Source: Blastopirellula marina (GTDB lineage: Bacteria > Planctomycetota > Planctomycetia > Pirellulales > Pirellulaceae). From it: a stretch of 64,000 bases of DNA. This document shows positions 9,076 through 18,063 of the stretch, piece by piece. The stretch's first letter is position 1; every line of letters starts with the position of its first letter. The notes beneath the pieces were generated by a model, which saw only the letters and a program-made list of their open reading frames with translations, searched no databases and had not been told where the DNA came from. The position numbers and the translations under genes are program-made. Where the stretch lies: NCBI RefSeq assembly GCF_002967715.1, contig NZ_PUIA01000068.1:1-64000 (forward strand), read 5' to 3'.

Positions 9076-10251
9076 TTAACGCAATGGTTTCCACTGATGA
9101 ACCGCGAGCGCGGCAGCTCCAAGCGCGCCCCCGTGCATATCGAATTCGGAAGCCACGATCCGGGGTGCCCTGGCATGTTTCGTATTGGACAAGGGATACA
9201 CAACCTGGCGAATTGGTTCGAGAAACGCGGCCGTTAATCTAGCCAATGGACCAGCGACTATGACCATTTCGGGATTCAACAAGAGGCTGATCTGCGCGAT
9301 CACGCGGCCCACGACACTGGCAGCTAACTGCAATACATCAAGCACCAATGCTTCCTCGTTCTCTGCCGCGGTTACCATGTCTTCCAGGGCAACACGATTC
9401 CGCTTAAGGGGCACAGCACACTTCGCGCCCGATGTTATCTGTCGTGCTAATCGATCGAGAATTGCCCGCACGGACGCGATGCGTTCCAGCGGAACAAACG
9501 CAGGCGAGCCATCAACAGACCATTCGCATGGCCAATTGCCAATTTCACCGGCCAACCCATTCAGACCAGTATGTAGGTGTCCGTCGATCACGACTCCCGC
9601 GCCAATGCCGCTACGAATTCCCAGGCACACAAAGTCACTCACACCACGAGCGGCACCAAACCACTGTTCGGCTAAGGCCATCGCGCGGATGTTATTTTCG
9701 ATATAAACTGGCACGTCGAACCTTTGTGTGAAGTGCTCGACCAGGGGAATATTCTGCCAACCCGTGATATGCTCGTAGTGAACGGCCTCACCTCGCTGGT
9801 GGTCGACCACGCCCGGCACACCAATACCGATTCCGAGCAACTGACTCGAATGGTCGATCGAATCGATACCAGTTTCGATCTTCTTGACCACCTGGGCAGC
9901 CGAGTCCGATGCAAGAATTCGGACGACCTCTTGCTGCAGGACTTGCTGCGAGAAATCGACCGACGTGATAGCGATTTGCGAGGCTTCGAAGTCGACACCA
10001 ATGAAGTGTCCCGCCTCGGGGTTGAGTTCGAGTATTGTCCCGGGACGCCCAGCCCCGCTGGTGTCCTTACGCCCTTCCTGTAGAACTCCCTCACTCACGA
10101 GGCGATCCACGTAGAGACCTACCGTCGATGGGGCCAGGCTCAATTGCCTTGCTAGCTCAACGCGTGAGACCGATTCGATCTGCCGCACTAAACGAATCAG
10201 CTTGGATTCGGTTTCCGCGATCGCGCGTTGTTTTGTTTTGACGGCCTGCAT
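9076..10251 (-). CDS. ROK-family transcriptional regulator
   Basis: A 391-residue protein with an N-terminal winged helix-turn-helix (about 20-80: VELARQLSLAPSTVGLYVDR, then SGAGRPG wing) and a ROK sugar-kinase-like domain (LGIGIGVPGVVD, IRSGIGAGVVIDG, GLAGEIGN). The usual zinc cluster CxCGxxGCxE after GEIGH is absent, and the His of GEIGH is Asn, so kinase activity is unlikely. NagC/XylR-type ROK repressors release DNA on binding a sugar or sugar derivative. It heads the five-gene minus unit and diverges from a Tat oxidoreductase at 10412; the 160-base gap between them is AT-rich around 10290-10315 and is the probable operator region. Confidence 0.87.
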   Translation of the reverse strand: MQAVKTKQRAIAETESKLIRLVRQIESVSRVELARQLSLAPSTVGLYVDRLVSEGVLQEGRKDTSGAGRPGTILELNPEAGHFIGVDFEASQIAITSVDFSQQVLQQEVVRILASDSAAQVVKKIETGIDSIDHSSQLLGIGIGVPGVVDHQRGEAVHYEHITGWQNIPLVEHFTQRFDVPVYIENNIRAMALAEQWFGAARGVSDFVCLGIRSGIGAGVVIDGHLHTGLNGLAGEIGNWPCEWSVDGSPAFVPLERIASVRAILDRLARQITSGAKCAVPLKRNRVALEDMVTAAENEEALVLDVLQLAASVVGRVIAQISLLLNPEMVIVAGPLARLTAAFLEPIRQVVYPLSNTKHARAPRIVASEFDMHGGALGAAALAVHQWKPLR

Positions 10252-10411
10252 CCAAATTTCCTTGCGGGCACCAAGTGGATTGCCTAAGATGTTATTTCGA
10301 TTTCAAAAAAAGTCAATCGTTCGTCGGATGAATTCTCCAAATGATCCCGACAAACGCCTCCCATGCTCCTTCTCGCCCACCTCCCTTGTCGCCCAACTCA
10401 AGGAAAAGCTC

Positions 10412-11731
10412 ATGCCTAAGTCATCCATCGAACTAACCCGTCGCAAGTTTATATCGACCAGCGCCGCCGTGGCGGCAGCGCCTTCGATCTTTACCTCTAC
10501 GGCAAAGGCTGCACCTAGCGAAAGGATTACTGTCGGAGTGATAGGCTTAGGATCACGGGGCTTTAACTTGCTGGATGACTTATTGACTTCGCCTGACGCC
10601 CAGATTGTCGCCGTTTGCGATGTCGACACCCTTCACTACCGTGATCAGGAATGGGGAAAAGGAAGAAGGTTTGGACTACAAGCCGGTCAGGAATACATCG
10701 ATCAGAAGTCGGGTTCTAAGCCTGGCGTTTCCACCACGCGCGATTTCCACGATATCTGCACACGCGATGACATCGATGCCGTAGTTGTTGCTACTCCTGA
10801 TCATTGGCATGCGTTATGTACATTAGAGGCCCTACGTTCTGGCAAGGACGTCTACTGCGAGAAGCCCATCACCCATACATTTCGTGAAGGACAAACCGTT
10901 TATCGTGAAGTTGCTAAGCAAAACGCGATTTTTCAGACCGGAAGCCAACAGCGAAGTGATTGGCAATTTCGTCGCGCGGTTGAATTGGTGCGCAACGGGC
11001 ATCTGGGCAAGATTCACACGATCGAAGTTGGCTTACCTCCTGGGTATGACAAGCCACAAGGGGACCCAACGGTAACCATGCCGCCAGAACACGTCGACTA
11101 CGACTTCTGGTGCGGACCAGCTCCCATGCTTCCATACATGCGTGCCCGGCACCATCGCTGGTGGCGCGGACATCGGGCTTATGGTGGTGGCGTGCTCATG
11201 GATTGGATTGGCCATCACAACGACATTGCTCACTGGGCACTTGATTTGGATCGCTCTGGCCCCGTGAAAGTCGAGGCCGTCGGCTGGACTTTTCCAGAAA
11301 CCAATATCTATAACACGCCCTACCATTATGAAATTCAATGCGAATACGAAGGGGGTACGAAGAGTTCCATCTCGAGTCGTAACAAACTAGGTGCGCGATT
11401 GGTCGGCGACAGTGGGTGGGTTTTCGTTACCCGCGGCAGCATAGTGGCTTCCCAGCCCGCCTGGACCGATGCCAAATTCAATCCAGGTCACGAAAAGGTT
11501 TACGCCTCAGACAACCATATGCAGAATTTCCTGAATGGCGTTCGTTCCCGCCGTCCATGCATTTGCCCAGCCGAGACCGGGCATCGCTCGATTACCCCGG
11601 GACATCTAGCCTATGTTTCACAGTCCCTTGGGCGGGCTCTGCGATGGGATCCGAAGACTGAGACGGTTGTCGGCGATCAATCGGCCAATGATCTGCTACA
11701 ACGGCAGCACTACCGTCAGCCGTGGGGCTAG
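10412..11731 (+). CDS. Tat-exported Gfo/Idh/MocA-family oxidoreductase
   Basis: From the ATG at 10412, preceded by AAGGAAAAG, the product has 439 residues. It begins with a twin-arginine signal (LTRRKFISTSAAVAAA), so it should be exported folded with its nicotinamide cofactor. The Rossmann motif is VGVIGLGSRGFN and the catalytic motif is DVYCEKPITH. A long His/Trp-rich segment (MRARHHRWWRGHRAYGGG) and DWIGHHNDIAHW are typical of planctomycete paralogues in this family. The upstream in-frame region has no signal-like start and overlaps the promoter region of the ROK gene. Likely role: redox conversion of a sugar or glycoside in the periplasm. Exact substrate unknown. Confidence 0.87.
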   Translation: MPKSSIELTRRKFISTSAAVAAAPSIFTSTAKAAPSERITVGVIGLGSRGFNLLDDLLTSPDAQIVAVCDVDTLHYRDQEWGKGRRFGLQAGQEYIDQKSGSKPGVSTTRDFHDICTRDDIDAVVVATPDHWHALCTLEALRSGKDVYCEKPITHTFREGQTVYREVAKQNAIFQTGSQQRSDWQFRRAVELVRNGHLGKIHTIEVGLPPGYDKPQGDPTVTMPPEHVDYDFWCGPAPMLPYMRARHHRWWRGHRAYGGGVLMDWIGHHNDIAHWALDLDRSGPVKVEAVGWTFPETNIYNTPYHYEIQCEYEGGTKSSISSRNKLGARLVGDSGWVFVTRGSIVASQPAWTDAKFNPGHEKVYASDNHMQNFLNGVRSRRPCICPAETGHRSITPGHLAYVSQSLGRALRWDPKTETVVGDQSANDLLQRQHYRQPWG

Positions 11732-11752
11732 TAGGGTTCACAACAGGAAAAA

Positions 11753-12835
11753 TTAGCGCGACGATTTCAGTTTGGCAATCGTCGCCTCTAAAGCCTCTCC
11801 TGCCGTGGGATCTTCCGGCAAAGGACTATCCTGAAACGCTGGAAGTAGCTTATCCCACACCACGTTCAACTCCGCTTGCATGTTCCCAGTATGGGCGGTG
11901 ATAGCAACCACAGCGTCCTGTTCCGGCAGAACGATACAGAACTGGCCATCCTTTCCATCTCCACGAAAGGCCCCATGCCGGCAACGCCAAAACTGGAAAC
12001 CGTAACCCTGATCCCAGTCACTATCGGGATTACTTCCGTTAGAAACTTGTTTGGAAGTGGCCATCTCAATCCACGACAGGGGAATCAATTGTTTGCCGTT
12101 CCACTTTCCCTTTTGCAGATAAAGCTGGCCAAAATTAGCAATATCCTCGGTTCGCAGGTAGAGTCCATAACCGCCAATTGAAATCCCTTGGGGGCTGGTC
12201 TCCCAGACGGGCGTTTCAATGCCCAGTGGGTCAAAGAGTCGTGGAGTCAGATAGTCAAGAACGGTTTGCCCGGTTACTTTCTGCACGATCGCTGAAAGCA
12301 TGTACGTTGCAGGCGTATTGTATCGAAAGTGAGTTCCCGGCTTATGGGGAACTGGATGGGCCAAGAATGCCTTGGCCCAATCGGACTGTTCACGCCAGTT
12401 CAGTTCGTCCTGATGTCCGGCATTCATCGTTAACAAATCACGGACTCGCATCGCTCGAAGGTTGTCCGATGGCTTCTCGGGAGCATCCATCGGAAAGAAT
12501 TTAAGCACCGGATCGTCGATGCTGAGCTTCCCTTCGGTAACGGCAAACCCAACGGCAGTGGAGGTAAAGCTTTTGCTAAGTGACCAGAGAATATGTGGCT
12601 TGTCGGCCGACTCGGGTTCCCACCAGGCTTCAGCCACGACTTTGCCATGACGCACGAGCATAAAACTATGCATCGAGTTGACTTCGCGATTAGCGGTCTC
12701 GATGTAATCCAGGATTGCTTTCGATGACACTCCCTGAGATTCTGGCGTGGCTCGAGGCAAATGGCTCTCTTCCGCACGAAGTGTACCGATACCCAGAACC
12801 AAGACGGCGATGACGACACGGATTATTGGCTTCAT
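11753..12835 (-). CDS. Secreted serine hydrolase, beta-lactamase/class C fold
   Basis: A 360-residue protein with a cleavable signal peptide (VVIAVLVLGIGTLRA). The catalytic SxxK is Ser85-Leu-Ser-Lys88 in LWSLSKSF; the second-motif Tyr is at about 172 (FRYNTPATYML). A glycine-containing third motif may lie near HTGN at the C-terminus. This is the penicillin-binding-protein-like fold shared by esterases, D-aminopeptidases and class C lactamases; an esterase or peptidase role is more likely than antibiotic resistance here. It converges with the plus-strand oxidoreductase and lies downstream of the esterase gene on the same strand (86-base gap). Confidence 0.85.
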   Translation of the reverse strand: MKPIIRVVIAVLVLGIGTLRAEESHLPRATPESQGVSSKAILDYIETANREVNSMHSFMLVRHGKVVAEAWWEPESADKPHILWSLSKSFTSTAVGFAVTEGKLSIDDPVLKFFPMDAPEKPSDNLRAMRVRDLLTMNAGHQDELNWREQSDWAKAFLAHPVPHKPGTHFRYNTPATYMLSAIVQKVTGQTVLDYLTPRLFDPLGIETPVWETSPQGISIGGYGLYLRTEDIANFGQLYLQKGKWNGKQLIPLSWIEMATSKQVSNGSNPDSDWDQGYGFQFWRCRHGAFRGDGKDGQFCIVLPEQDAVVAITAHTGNMQAELNVVWDKLLPAFQDSPLPEDPTAGEALEATIAKLKSSR

Positions 12836-12921
12836 AGTTGTTTTTCAGGTTCAGGTCAGGTTTTCCACTGGGAAAGAGAAGACTTCCGCGAACGGTAAGA
12901 GCTTATGCGACTGAAAAATGC

Positions 12922-13860
12922 CTATTCGGAAGCCATGGCACCGGAACGTCGGAAGTTCTCGGCATGAAAATTCACAAGTTCCAATCCACGTTTGTCGTAA
13001 ATCTTTTGCGCACTATGGGGTGCCCCTTCGACAATAATTCGCTCGAACGGAATCTTCAACGATTCGAGGAACTTCATATACTCTAAGTTGTTCTCGTAGT
13101 TGAAGCCTTCGGTACCAACATGCAGCATAATGCGTAAAGGTGGCTCCTTGCTCTCGGCATATTTACGTGCCAGATCCCAAGTATTGTCGCCTGCAGCAAA
13201 GACTAGGTTTTCACTCTCGCGCCCATTTTCCTCAGAAATTCGCTTCTCCGTCGCATATCCAGAGCCGCCAGGTGCCGCCGAACAAAACAGATCGGGGTGC
13301 TTGAACATAATACGCGTTGTTCCGCGGCCTCCCTGCGAAAACCCTTCCAGGCCCCGCCCCTTACGATTGGCGATGGTCCGATATGTCTTGTCGATAAATG
13401 GGATCAACTCGTTCACGAAGACATCTTCGCCCATCGCATTCTCACGATCGGCAAGATTGTAATGGCTGACCGGGCCACCGTTAACAAAAACATAAATCAT
13501 GTCCGGTGATTTAGATTCAGTCATGTAGCGGTGAATATAGTTCGCCAATCCGATACTCTTCGCTTCACTTCCAGGCCGGCCACCATGCAAGTAGTAAACG
13601 GCCGGATAACGTCGATCGATATCCATCTCATACGATGGTGGCAGGTAGATGCAGTACCCCACTTCCTGCTTCATAGACGGGCTCTGGAACACACCATGCT
13701 GAACGCCTGTCGGCATCATGCGGGGAAGATTGACCCACTTAAATAGTGGTGGCGTCTTCTTCTGGGTATTCTGTGCCACAAGATCTGTGCCAGGAAAAGT
13801 GAGCAACAGGGTTGCGATACAGAGTACTATGATTCGACGCAGCATTTTCATCTTTCCCAA
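12922..13860 (-). CDS. Secreted alpha/beta-hydrolase esterase (esterase D/feruloyl-esterase-like)
   Basis: A 312-residue protein with an N-terminal hydrophobic signal (IIVLCIATLLLTFPG). The oxyanion region is YYLHGGRPG, the nucleophile elbow LEGFSQGGRG places Ser at 175, and the likely catalytic His is in EGAPHSAQ near the C-terminus. This pattern is that of the 'putative esterase' family, which includes feruloyl and acetyl xylan esterases and enterochelin esterase. It lies between the serine hydrolase and the sulfatases on the same strand, so it may remove acyl groups from the polysaccharide these enzymes attack. Confidence 0.85.
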   Translation of the reverse strand: MGKMKMLRRIIVLCIATLLLTFPGTDLVAQNTQKKTPPLFKWVNLPRMMPTGVQHGVFQSPSMKQEVGYCIYLPPSYEMDIDRRYPAVYYLHGGRPGSEAKSIGLANYIHRYMTESKSPDMIYVFVNGGPVSHYNLADRENAMGEDVFVNELIPFIDKTYRTIANRKGRGLEGFSQGGRGTTRIMFKHPDLFCSAAPGGSGYATEKRISEENGRESENLVFAAGDNTWDLARKYAESKEPPLRIMLHVGTEGFNYENNLEYMKFLESLKIPFERIIVEGAPHSAQKIYDKRGLELVNFHAENFRRSGAMASE

Positions 13861-13938
13861 TACGGATCTAGATAACTTCTGTTTGTTTAACGGTAACTTG
13901 AAGGCACCCGCGTTTGCAAGCTGAAGGCTGTCCTACTG

Positions 13939-15474
13939 CTATTTTGAATCAACCGCTTCGTATCTACCTACCAGCTTGTCCGGAGCGGACGGATCTAGTC
14001 TCCACTGTGGCGGCGGAATGAAACCTGCCTGACCGACCCCGTACGGCGGGACCGCATCTTCGGGCTGCAGCGAACGGTGGTCAACAAGTTTTCCGGCAAG
14101 CTGTTTGACAATCTCTAGATTGTGCTTGGAGAGGTCATTCGTTTCATTCAAATCTCGCTTGAGATGAAATAGTCGAACCTGATACGTGTCGTCATTCAAC
14201 TGCTTCACATCCGTGAGCCGTGGTCCATTTACCACTAACTTCCATCCACCGTCGATGACTGCCATATGCTCGTTCGCTGGTCCCGATTGTCCGTGGTACG
14301 AAAACCACGGCCTACTCTCGATCAACGATTCTGGCTCGGCAAACACCGATGTCAGATCGACACCATCGATGGACATGTCGCTGAGCCTGGCAGCTTCTCC
14401 ACCGGCTGTTGATACCAATGTCGGCAAGAGATCGATATAGCCGCAGACGGTATCCGTTGATTGACCTGCTGTAATCTTCGCAGGCCAACGAACACACGCT
14501 GGCACTCGTATCCCCCCTTCAAATACCGTCAGCTTTGCTCCTTTCAGCGGTTTGTTAATGTCTCGCAAGTTTCCCACACCGCCGTTGTCGCTGAAGAACC
14601 AAACGATGGTGTTGTCTGCTTCTCCAGTGGAATCGATGGCCTGTAAGATCCGCCCAATACCTTCATCCATTCGACCGATCATCGCCTTATAGATCTCTCG
14701 ATTCTTACCATCTCGTCCTCTTACTTCCGGCAAATTGCCATACCGCTCGACGGCATCAGAGGGTGCCTGAAATGGAGAGTGTGGTGCGTTGAACGGCACG
14801 TAGCAGAAAAAAGGTGCGTCTGATGCTGCAGACTGCTTGATCCAATCCGCCGCTGCGTTCGCGATCAGATCTGTCGCGTAACCCGTTTCGTTGGACGAGT
14901 CATATCCAACATGCCAGTCGCGCTCGCCATCTCTTGTGAGATCGAAGTAATCGATGGCACCGTTATAGTGCCCATGGAAGTGCGTAAATCCTCGGGCTAG
15001 CGGATGCCATTTTGCGCGACGATGCCCCAGATGCCGCTTGCCGAAGACACCCCGATTCTCATAGCCAAGCGTAGCCAACATCTCGGGAAGCGTGACTTCC
15101 GAGGTTGGCAACCCGAAGTCTCGGTAAGGGGGAATCACAGATCGTGCACAGCCAAATCGAATCGGGTAGCGTCCGGTCATCATCCCTGCTCGCGTCGGAG
15201 AACACATCGGAGCAACGTAAAACCGATTCAGGTTAAGGCCACTAGCAACAAGAGAATCGATATGTGGGGTTTGAAATTCCCTGTTGTGGTATCCAACAGA
15301 ATTCCAACCGAGATCATCGGCAAGGATCACTACGATGTTTGGCAATGAAGTAGAAGTGGCCGGCATGTCAGTAACAACACTTCCAGCAAGTAAACCAATG
15401 ACCATTCCACACGCAGCGCAGGAACGTATCAGCATGAGGAACCATTTCACGGAGTCAAGCATTTCGCATTCCAT
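13939..15474 (-). CDS. Sulfatase (arylsulfatase type)
   Basis: A 511-residue extracytoplasmic enzyme with an N-terminal hydrophobic segment (LIRSCAACGMVIGLLAGSVV). The metal-binding ADDLG lies near residue 53. Cys91 in MCSPTRAGMMTGRYP is the residue converted to formylglycine, so a maturation enzyme is needed; none is encoded in this window. A second metal/active-site region, FFSDNGG, is present near the middle. The enzyme should hydrolyse sulfate esters on a carbohydrate. Its start is 2 bases from the stop of the sulfatase at 15477, so the two are co-transcribed. Confidence 0.93.
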   Translation of the reverse strand: MECEMLDSVKWFLMLIRSCAACGMVIGLLAGSVVTDMPATSTSLPNIVVILADDLGWNSVGYHNREFQTPHIDSLVASGLNLNRFYVAPMCSPTRAGMMTGRYPIRFGCARSVIPPYRDFGLPTSEVTLPEMLATLGYENRGVFGKRHLGHRRAKWHPLARGFTHFHGHYNGAIDYFDLTRDGERDWHVGYDSSNETGYATDLIANAAADWIKQSAASDAPFFCYVPFNAPHSPFQAPSDAVERYGNLPEVRGRDGKNREIYKAMIGRMDEGIGRILQAIDSTGEADNTIVWFFSDNGGVGNLRDINKPLKGAKLTVFEGGIRVPACVRWPAKITAGQSTDTVCGYIDLLPTLVSTAGGEAARLSDMSIDGVDLTSVFAEPESLIESRPWFSYHGQSGPANEHMAVIDGGWKLVVNGPRLTDVKQLNDDTYQVRLFHLKRDLNETNDLSKHNLEIVKQLAGKLVDHRSLQPEDAVPPYGVGQAGFIPPPQWRLDPSAPDKLVGRYEAVDSK

Positions 15475-15476
15475 TC

Positions 15477-16943
15477 TTACAATCGATCGGGATTCACTGG
15501 TACCGTGGGCGTTTTGCCAGACACCTTCATTTTCAGTTGACTACGAAGAGTTGCCATGACCGCTTGAGCTCGCTCATCAGGGTCTTGAGCCAGGTTATTG
15601 AACTCGTTCGGATCAGAGTGATGGTCATATAGCTCGACGCCATACTTGCCGTCGCCCCATTCGGTATACCGGTATCGATCGGTACGAATGCTGCACCCCA
15701 TGACCATCTCTGCCAAACGGTCGTCGGCCGGTCTAAGCACTTGCGTGATAGCCTGGCCTTCCCACGGGGCATGAGGATTCTCGATCAACCTACGCAAACT
15801 ACGACCAGCCAAATGGTCTGGCGTATCCACACCCGCAAGATCGGTTACCGTCGGATAAATATCGACGAATTCCACGATCCGATCGCAGGCCCCCTGTCCT
15901 TTCATGCCTGGGGCATAAATGACCAATGGAGCGCGAGACGCTTGCTCGAACAATGTTCGCTTCTGCCAGATGCCATCGTGTTCGCCCAGGTGGTAACCAT
16001 GATCGCTCCAGAAAACGACGATTGTGTTCTCTGCGATTCCGATCTCATCCAATGCCGAAAGCAGACGCCCTATTTGGGCATCTACCATCGAGACGCAGGC
16101 ATAGTAGGCCTGCGTCGCTTTCAATAAAGTAGGTTCATCAAGGCCATAATTCGGCACGGGGCAATTGTGAGCGAAGGCGGCCGCCGGGATATCGTCGCGG
16201 TCGTTCTCTGGAGCGTACGGCAACCGAAACGATTCGAGTGGGTACATCTCGAAGAACTCTTTGGGTGCAACATAGGGGGTGTGAGGTCGAAAGAAACCTA
16301 CGCCTAAGAAGAATGGCTCATCCTTCTTTTCGCGCATGATCTTGATCGCTTCGGTGGCGATCATGCCGTCGGTCTGTTGTTCAGCAGTACCATCGGCGGC
16401 TAACCAACTAAGGGATGCGCTAATCTTCCGATGCGGTTCGGCATTGAAAATCAATGCCTCGTCTGCCTTGTCTCGTCCCTTCGGATTGACGGTCCGGTCC
16501 CACGAAGGAGGATCATCGAAGCCATCGGTTCCAATCGCGGCCGGCACGTTGTAGTGGTAGATTTTCCCAACACGCGCGGTAAAATAGCCTGCCTTTTGGA
16601 AGGCCTGTGACAACGTCACCACATCGGGCACTTCGTCGCGAAAATGACGGTCGAGATCGTATACTTTTATTTGATCAGGTCTTAGCCCTGTCATTACCGA
16701 TGCCCTCGTCGGATTGCACAGCGGCAATTGATTATAGGCCCGCCGAAAGCAAGTTCCCACAGCTGCCAGGCGATCGATGTTCGGCGTTTTCGCGACAACG
16801 TCCCCGTAACATCCCAGCGTGCAAGCCAAGTCGTCCACGGCTATGAACAACACATTTGGCTTACCGGCCTGGGCCTGCGGGCCATGCAATTGCAGCACAC
16901 CCAGCGCGAAGAGAAGCAACAAAGCAAAGCGGACGGGTTTCAT
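15477..16943 (-). CDS. Sulfatase, iduronate-2-sulfatase-like
   Basis: A 488-residue enzyme with a signal peptide ([21 protein letters not shown]). [13 protein letters not shown] carries the metal ligands, and Cys76 in [17 protein letters not shown] is the formylglycine site. The CNPTR variant, the following GLRPDQ and the segment [19 protein letters not shown] are characteristic of iduronate-2-sulfatase relatives. [17 protein letters not shown] supplies further active-site residues. Substrate class: 2-O-sulfated uronic or related sugars, inferred only from family. First gene of the minus-strand sulfatase pair; its promoter should lie in the 1-kb gap to the right. Confidence 0.93.
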   Translation of the reverse strand: MKPVRFALLLLFALGVLQLHGPQAQAGKPNVLFIAVDDLACTLGCYGDVVAKTPNIDRLAAVGTCFRRAYNQLPLCNPTRASVMTGLRPDQIKVYDLDRHFRDEVPDVVTLSQAFQKAGYFTARVGKIYHYNVPAAIGTDGFDDPPSWDRTVNPKGRDKADEALIFNAEPHRKISASLSWLAADGTAEQQTDGMIATEAIKIMREKKDEPFFLGVGFFRPHTPYVAPKEFFEMYPLESFRLPYAPENDRDDIPAAAFAHNCPVPNYGLDEPTLLKATQAYYACVSMVDAQIGRLLSALDEIGIAENTIVVFWSDHGYHLGEHDGIWQKRTLFEQASRAPLVIYAPGMKGQGACDRIVEFVDIYPTVTDLAGVDTPDHLAGRSLRRLIENPHAPWEGQAITQVLRPADDRLAEMVMGCSIRTDRYRYTEWGDGKYGVELYDHHSDPNEFNNLAQDPDERAQAVMATLRSQLKMKVSGKTPTVPVNPDRL

Positions 16944-17187
16944 GATAGTGCTTATTGAAACGTTGCGGCGAAAAGTAAATCCCCAGGAGAACGACTTCCA
17001 TAGTAACTCAATCTCACTCTCCGAATCGAGCCCCAGCGATGCTACGGCAACTTTGAATTACGAATCCTAGCGGCCACCGACGCAGGTGCAGAAGATGCGA
17101 AACCGGTCGTCCTTCAATTACATCTGGACAAGGCTGGCTTCATTCGTGAGGCTAGATCAGCTCCGAGCCTAACCTTAAATTAGTCCG

Positions 17188-17206
17188 GCGGTAGTGCTAC
17201 TACCGC
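17188..17206. repeat. Perfect 8-bp inverted repeat, 3-base loop
   Basis: The arms GCGGTAGT and ACTACCGC are exact complements around the loop GCT. There is no T-run on either side, so it is not a standard terminator. It could be a transcript hairpin or a protein-binding palindrome upstream of the sulfatase pair. Function not known. Confidence 0.45.
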
Positions 17207-17579
17207 AACCATGAAAACACACATATCTGAGCACGTTTGCGTGTACCTGGGATAACCGGATACACTTCGAGGTCGGCATTCCTCCTGCCCTACTGATAAC
17301 ATTCAACGGCCCCGCCCCCCACCCATGAGTGCTGGCCCTGAGCATTCCACGAAGATTCTTTGCGGGCATCCATTCTCCCAAGCCATGGGCGATATCCCGT
17401 TTGGGAAGCGAACTTGGACTCTCTCTCCTCCCTAAGCACATACGAGCTTAAAAAAGTAGGGAGTTTGTTGGCTGATATTTCTGCTGGCAACCGCTGAGCT
17501 TGGTAACGAGACACATACTGGCCATCAGAATCAATCGGACAATACCAAATTGAACTCCCGTCCTTTGGAGACCCTGACC

Positions 17580-17786
17580 ATGAGCAATATCACCTTGCTA
17601 CTGATCGCCGCCGTCACGTTCGCCTCACTTGGCACCAATGTTCAAGTCAGGACGCGTTTACGTCAGTCGAATCTAGAATTCAATAATCCCCAACCAATAA
17701 GAGGCATATGCTCGAGCGATGCCGCTATTTTCGTGCGCTGGCCTTGGCCAGTTTCTTCATTCAACAACACGGTCATGATCGCATAA
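17580..17786 (+). CDS. Small frame with a signal-like N-terminus, doubtful
   Basis: A 68-codon frame begins at an ATG with GGAG about ten bases upstream. The first 20 residues (MSNITLLLIAAVTFASLGTN) are hydrophobic like a signal peptide or membrane anchor, but the remainder has no recognisable motif and the frame soon ends. It could be the start of a lost gene, or chance. No family is recognised. Confidence 0.2.
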   Translation: MSNITLLLIAAVTFASLGTNVQVRTRLRQSNLEFNNPQPIRGICSSDAAIFVRWPWPVSSFNNTVMIA

Positions 17787-18063
17787 CTGCGATTAGCAGG
17801 TATTTGTTCTTGCCACAACCCAGGTCAAAGAGGAAGATAGAAGCTTGGTGCTGCGTTTATGACGAGCTCCCCCACCTTAAACCCTGGGCGATCTGACCAG
17901 GGACATTAGCTAACACTTCCCACCTAAGCTAGTACGAATAATAAGCAGGACGCCTGTGGCACATAGAGAATCTGACGTTACGAGATGCCGAAGCATACAA
18001 GGCGTGAGAACAAACGACTCTCACGGCACACTTCTTTCTCCATCGCACAGCACAAGAATTTCA

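Larger units (their letters stand above)
16944..18063. other. Long gap without a convincing gene
   Basis: About 1.1 kb between divergent genes. It should hold promoters for the sulfatase at 16943 and the cytochrome protein at 18064. It includes a perfect 8-bp hairpin at 17188-17206 and a short frame at 17580-17786. Several open frames of 60-90 codons occur on both strands, but their products lack motifs and biased composition, and none has a clear ribosome site except the one listed. The gap may be the residue of a deleted gene. Confidence 0.6.
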
